A stretch of DNA of 64,000 nucleotides from an uncultured Vampirovibrio sp. (lineage in GTDB: Bacteria; Cyanobacteriota; Vampirovibrionia; Gastranaerophilales; Gastranaerophilaceae): NCBI GenBank assembly GCA_910578465.1, contig CAJTPW010000001.1, forward strand, positions 186,001 to 250,000, in the 5' to 3' direction. The translations under genes were made by a program, and so were the position numbers. Below are positions 60,496-64,000 of this stretch, in pieces. Numbering within the stretch: the first letter of the stretch is position 1; each line of letters starts with the position of its first letter. The notes under the pieces were generated by a model that saw only the letters and a program-made list of their open reading frames with translations, was not told where the DNA came from and did no database searches.

Positions 60496-61344
60496 TTATT
60501 CTGCCAAGTCAAACTTAATCACGGTATTTTTTTCCTGTTCCGTAATTAAAAGCTTCCGGTTTTTATCGTCCACATTTAAACAGTAAGGCTTTTTAACCAA
60601 AAGCAATACACTTGTTTTTCCGTCCGGTGCTGCTTTTATAACATTTCCCTTATTGTAGTTTGCAATATAAATGTTATTATCGTTGTCTATTGCAATCCCG
60701 ACAGGACCTCCAAGGTTATTGGGGCCGACAAAAGTTGTTTTTACGTTATCAGGGGTTATTCTGTAAACTGCATTTTGCGAAAAGCTTGCTACATAAACAT
60801 TGCCCTGTTTATCAACAGCAACGCCTGACGGGGCTTGAATATTTTCAAACAAAGAACTTTTCTTTAAAGTATCTTCTTTGAGTTTTTGCTCTTGGGCAAC
60901 TTCTACCTGTCTTTTTTCAACCGTATCAATCAGTTTTTCCGCTGAATCAAAATATTCGGAATAGTTTGGAATTCTATCCAAATATGTTAAAGATTTTTTT
61001 AAATATCCTCTTTTATAAAGCAGATTGCCGAGATTATACATGCTTTCATAATCTTCGGGCATGGTTTCAATCAGCTTTTCATAGGTTGCAATTGCATCGT
61101 TATAATATTTATAAGACTCCTGAATTTTAGCCAAATTGTAATATGCTTCATAAAATTTTGGGTCAAGTTCGATTGCTTTTTTGAACGCATTTATTGAGTT
61201 TTGGATTTCGTTTGAATTGTAAAAATCTATACCCTGATTATAGTATACCGTAGCACTTGGAATGCCTTGGGCATTTGCTTTCGGGGTAATGTCCATAAAC
61301 AGAAAAAATAGAATTATTAAAACTGTAGTAATTAACTTTTTCAT
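60496..61344 (-). CDS. Exported TPR and NHL-repeat protein
   Basis: The 282-residue protein has a signal peptide (MKKLITTVLIILFFLFM...ANAQ). Three TPR units follow (about 30-130, e.g. YYNLAKIQESYKYYNDAIAT). A short coiled region then leads to about two NHL beta-propeller blades (APSGVAVDKQGNVYVASFSQ, GGPVGIAIDNDNNIYIANYN). NHL propellers usually need six blades, so the propeller is partial or forms with a partner. Probably periplasmic, binding proteins or sugars. TATAAT lies 10 bases before the ATG, giving a very short leader. It is divergent from dapL. Confidence 0.8.
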   Translation of the reverse strand: MKKLITTVLIILFFLFMDITPKANAQGIPSATVYYNQGIDFYNSNEIQNSINAFKKAIELDPKFYEAYYNLAKIQESYKYYNDAIATYEKLIETMPEDYESMYNLGNLLYKRGYLKKSLTYLDRIPNYSEYFDSAEKLIDTVEKRQVEVAQEQKLKEDTLKKSSLFENIQAPSGVAVDKQGNVYVASFSQNAVYRITPDNVKTTFVGPNNLGGPVGIAIDNDNNIYIANYNKGNVIKAAPDGKTSVLLLVKKPYCLNVDDKNRKLLITEQEKNTVIKFDLAE

Positions 61345-61381
61345 GATACTATGTATTATATCAAAAAAGGAGAAATATACA

Positions 61382-62569
61382 ATGCAAACCTCAAAAAGAT
61401 TAGACAGAATTCCGCCATATTTATTTGCAAGAATAGATGCTAAAATCGCCGAAGCGAAAGCAAAAGGTATAGATATAATTTCATTGGGTGTTGGGGATCC
61501 TGATACCCCTACAATTCAAACGGTTGTTAATTCTATGCACAAAGCAATTGATAATCCGAAAAATCATGATTATCCGCCGTATAATGGCACAAAAGCCTTT
61601 AGAGAAGCAAGTGCAAATTGGATGAAAGAAAGATTTGGAGTAGATTTAGATCCCGAAACGGAAATTTTAGCCAATATCGGTTCAAAAGAAGCCATAGCGC
61701 ACGTTTTCTTTGCATTTGCAGACCCCGGGGATGTTACAATATGTCCAGATCCGGGGTATCCGGTTTATCAAAATGCCACAATTTTAGCAGGCGGAGAACC
61801 TTATTCAATGCCTCTTTTATCTGAAAATAATTTTCTGCCTGATTTTGATAAAATTCCTGAAGATGTTGCGCGTGCTGCAAAATTAATGTTTTTAAATTAC
61901 CCGAATAATCCTACAGGTGCCGTTTGTGACCTTGAGTTTTACCAAAAGGCCGTAGATTTTTGTAAAAAATATGATATTTTGCTTTGCTCCGATCAGGCAT
62001 ACTGCGAGATGACATACGATGGGTACAAAGCTCCGTCGGTGTTTGAAGCAAACGACGCGAAAGATGTTGCAATTGAATTCTTTTCTCATTCAAAATCATA
62101 CAACATGACAGGCTGGAGGGTTGGTTTTGTTGCGGGAAATAAAGACGCCATCAAGGCTTTGGGAACAATTAAGAATAATATCGATTCGGGTGTGTTTAAA
62201 GCAATTCAAGATGCCGCAATTGAAGCATATAAAGCTCCGAAGTCTGAAATAGAACGGCTTAATGCTATGTATAAGGAAAGAAAAGAAATTATGGAAAAGG
62301 GTTTAGCTGAATTGGGCTGGAATGTTAAGCCTTCAAAAGCAACCTTTTATCTCTGGCTTCCTTGTCCTGACGGTTTTACAAGTGAAGAATTTGCAACGGT
62401 AATGCTTGAAAAGGCTGCCATAGTTGTTCCCCCGGGTAATGGTTACGGTAAATACGGCGAAGGATTTTTCAGAATTGCCCTGACAAAACCTGCGGATGTT
62501 CTTCAAAAAGCGCTTTCAAGGATGAAAGAGGCAGGAATTTCTTACAATATGAAAAAAGAGAATATGTAA
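61382..62569 (+). CDS. dapL: LL-diaminopimelate aminotransferase
   Basis: The 395-residue fold-type I PLP enzyme converts tetrahydrodipicolinate to LL-diaminopimelate for lysine and peptidoglycan. It has SLGVGDPDTPT, NYPNNPTGA, SDQAYCEMTYDG and SKSYNMTGWRVGF with the PLP Lys. DapL is typical of cyanobacteria, plants and Chlamydia-like bacteria. I use the ATG at 61382, which has AAGGAG upstream. A longer frame from 61262 has no such site and overlaps the divergent gene. tsaD follows after one base. Confidence 0.92.
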   Translation: MQTSKRLDRIPPYLFARIDAKIAEAKAKGIDIISLGVGDPDTPTIQTVVNSMHKAIDNPKNHDYPPYNGTKAFREASANWMKERFGVDLDPETEILANIGSKEAIAHVFFAFADPGDVTICPDPGYPVYQNATILAGGEPYSMPLLSENNFLPDFDKIPEDVARAAKLMFLNYPNNPTGAVCDLEFYQKAVDFCKKYDILLCSDQAYCEMTYDGYKAPSVFEANDAKDVAIEFFSHSKSYNMTGWRVGFVAGNKDAIKALGTIKNNIDSGVFKAIQDAAIEAYKAPKSEIERLNAMYKERKEIMEKGLAELGWNVKPSKATFYLWLPCPDGFTSEEFATVMLEKAAIVVPPGNGYGKYGEGFFRIALTKPADVLQKALSRMKEAGISYNMKKENM

Positions 62570-62570
62570 A

Positions 62571-63554
62571 ATGCTAATTTTTGGAATAGAGACAAGCTGT
62601 GATGAAACGGCATGTGCGATTGTAAAAGACGGCAGAGAGGTAATTTCAAACGTTGTTGCTTCTCAAATTAAGACACACCAAGCTTTTGGAGGCGTGGTGC
62701 CCGAAGTGGCCGCAAGAGAACATCTTGACGCCATTAATGTGGTAATAGAAGAAACCTTTACTATGGCAGGGATTAAGCCTCAAGAGATTGACGCTTTTGC
62801 GTCAACTGCAGGCCCCGGGCTTGTGGGATGTCTTCTTGTCGGCCTAAATGCAGCAAAAACGCTGTCGCTTGCATATGATAAGCCGTATATTCCTGTTAAT
62901 CACCTAAATGCACACGTTTGTGCAAACTTTATTGACACAAATCTTGAGCCGCCTTTTACGTGTCTTCTTGTATCAGGCGGACATACACAGGTAATCAATG
63001 TTTCGAACTACGGTCAATGTGAAATTGCAGCGTCCACAATAGACGACGCCACAGGAGAAGTGTATGATAAGGTGGCAAGACTGCTTGGTTTACCTTACCC
63101 TGGCGGGATACAGCTTGATAAGCTGGCGCAAACAGGTAATAAAACCGCATTTAAGCTTCCTGACGCAAAAGTCGGGGAAGATGAGTTCAGTTTTTCAGGA
63201 TTGAAAACAGCGGTTTTAAGGCTTGTTCAGGGTTTTAAAGATGGGGAAATTCCTGTAGCGGATGTTTGTGCAAGCTTTCAGGAGAGAATTACAACAACGC
63301 TGATTGAAAAGACTGTAAAAATTGCAAAGAAAAACGGTTCAAAAACAATTGTTCTTGCAGGCGGAGTTGCCGCAAATTCAAGACTCAGGGAAAAACTATA
63401 CGAACTTGAAAAACCTGAAAATGGTGCATTTAGTGTGTTTGCGCCAAAGATGAAATATTGTACCGATAATGCCGCGATGGTAGCCTCAGCTGCATTTTTT
63501 AACCCGATGAAGGTTGAAAATCCGCTTGAACTGGAAGTTTTTTCAAGAGGATAA
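62571..63554 (+). CDS. tsaD: tRNA N6-threonylcarbamoyladenosine synthase subunit TsaD
   Basis: The 327-residue protein is a universal ASKHA-fold enzyme that moves the threonylcarbamoyl group to A37 of ANN-decoding tRNAs with TsaB and TsaE. Family marks are GIETSCDETACAIV, the metal site HLNAHVCANF, LLVSGGHTQVI, DDATGEVYDKVARLLGLPYPGG and the nucleotide site LAGGVAANSRLRE. Normal length. It follows dapL by one base and is co-transcribed. Confidence 0.96.
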   Translation: MLIFGIETSCDETACAIVKDGREVISNVVASQIKTHQAFGGVVPEVAAREHLDAINVVIEETFTMAGIKPQEIDAFASTAGPGLVGCLLVGLNAAKTLSLAYDKPYIPVNHLNAHVCANFIDTNLEPPFTCLLVSGGHTQVINVSNYGQCEIAASTIDDATGEVYDKVARLLGLPYPGGIQLDKLAQTGNKTAFKLPDAKVGEDEFSFSGLKTAVLRLVQGFKDGEIPVADVCASFQERITTTLIEKTVKIAKKNGSKTIVLAGGVAANSRLREKLYELEKPENGAFSVFAPKMKYCTDNAAMVASAAFFNPMKVENPLELEVFSRG

Positions 63555-63609
63555 ATATAAATGCTTGCAGCAGCCCTATTTTAACGGTCTAAAGCAGGGC
63601 GGGTTAATA

Positions 63610-64000
63610 TTATTCAACCTTTAAAACTTTGGCGCTGCCTGATTTATCAAGTTTAATTACGGCTATTCCGCCTTTTTGTAAGCGTTTTTCAATATCTTTT
63701 GCCTCTTGTTCTTTTGTAAAGAGGTTTTCTATGCCGTATTTAATAATAAGGGTGTCAAGACTTTTGTTATTCCCGTAAGTTCGCCTTATAAAATCAACTT
63801 TTCCTTTTATATAAGGGTTTTTAGAGGGTTTAAATTTGTAAACGCTTTGTGCCGCATAGATTTCACCCTCTTTTATTAATGTGACATAAACCGTTTCATC
63901 CCTTTTGAAATCTGCATTTTCCTCCACCTGAATTTCCGAGATGTCATAATTTAGTGCTACATATTGCCCCCTTAAAAGATCTCTCGGGTCTACAGGTTTT
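63610..64000 (-). CDS. GDYXXLXY-domain protein (5' end outside the window)
   Basis: The frame runs open from 63610 to the window edge. The upstream residues DPRDLLRGQYVALNYDISEI are a clear GDYXXLXY-type start of the domain (Gly-Gln-Tyr here). The C-terminal beta-rich part follows (ETVYVTLIKEGEIYAAQSV, FIRRTYG). Members are usually membrane-anchored or periplasmic and often sit with DUF2157/DUF4401 membrane proteins, which may lie beyond 64000. A GTG at 63927 would give a short product but the frame and homology continue upstream. No function is known. Confidence 0.75.
   Translation of the reverse strand, partial: KPVDPRDLLRGQYVALNYDISEIQVEENADFKRDETVYVTLIKEGEIYAAQSVYKFKPSKNPYIKGKVDFIRRTYGNNKSLDTLIIKYGIENLFTKEQEAKDIEKRLQKGGIAVIKLDKSGSAKVLKVE

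Overview
The window looks like a chromosomal piece of a low-GC, double-membraned bacterium of the non-photosynthetic cyanobacterial sister lineage (Vampirovibrionia/Melainabacteria, most like the gut order Gastranaerophilales). This is inferred from content, not from a 16S gene. The supporting features are a heptose adenylyltransferase (LPS), a YggS-SepF pair as in cyanobacteria and Gram-positives, an SLH-domain envelope protein, LL-diaminopimelate aminotransferase, a Ski2/Dob1-like helicase of the cyanobacterial kind, prepilin-type proteins, and several accessory proteins that start with a short 'FxG' N-terminal motif.

Layout. 1-11037 (minus strand): heptose adenylyltransferase, parvulin lipoprotein and Mfd, ROK kinase and acyltransferase, and a large zinc-ribbon/ATPase/TPR signalling protein. 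11249-16921 (plus): PdxJ, YggS, SepF, SLH protein, AcpP, FabF. 16922-17398: tRNA-Leu(GAG) in a patch of partial duplications. 17399-22915 (minus): two paralogous kinase-fold proteins, then TerC-family protein, sugar transporter and AcpS. 23161-31744: SWI/SNF helicase, DnaE, YidD, ATP-grasp enzyme, S15. 31989-32212: tRNA-Leu(UAG), also with a duplicated 3' end. 32271-38696: antiporter, MarR/cupin regulon, TRIC-like channel, and a three-gene surface-polymer operon. 39042-47514: CCA-adding enzyme, RsmE, DAHP synthase, a giant glycine-rich prepilin with a divergent XRE regulator, and the Ski2-like helicase. 47553-54133: an accessory block of five genes encoding arrays of repeated helix-turn-helix units. 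54204-64000: M16 protease, radical SAM enzyme, DnaA, a small membrane protein, an XRE regulator, a TPR/NHL lipoprotein-like protein, DapL, TsaD and a GDYXXLXY protein.

Most genes are housekeeping functions: translation, replication, repair, fatty-acid synthesis (AcpP, FabF, AcpS), envelope building (heptose, lysophospholipid acyltransferase, DapL) and division (SepF). The unusual part is 47553-54133. A two-gene cassette, called B then A below, is present twice with the same 17-base gene overlap, plus one extra A gene. All encode proteins built almost wholly from about 65-residue HTH-like repeats (4 in B, 7-8 in A). They share an N-terminal FxG motif with the two kinase-fold proteins at 17399-19900. 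One B copy is split by a single extra A in a homopolymer.

Two regulatory patterns stand out. Many genes have an extended -10 element (TGnTATAAT-like) ending six bases before the ATG and no ribosome binding site, which predicts leaderless mRNAs. Several regulators have clear palindromic operators next to them (MarR at 33667 and 34135, XRE at 44883, XRE at 60168 and 60235).
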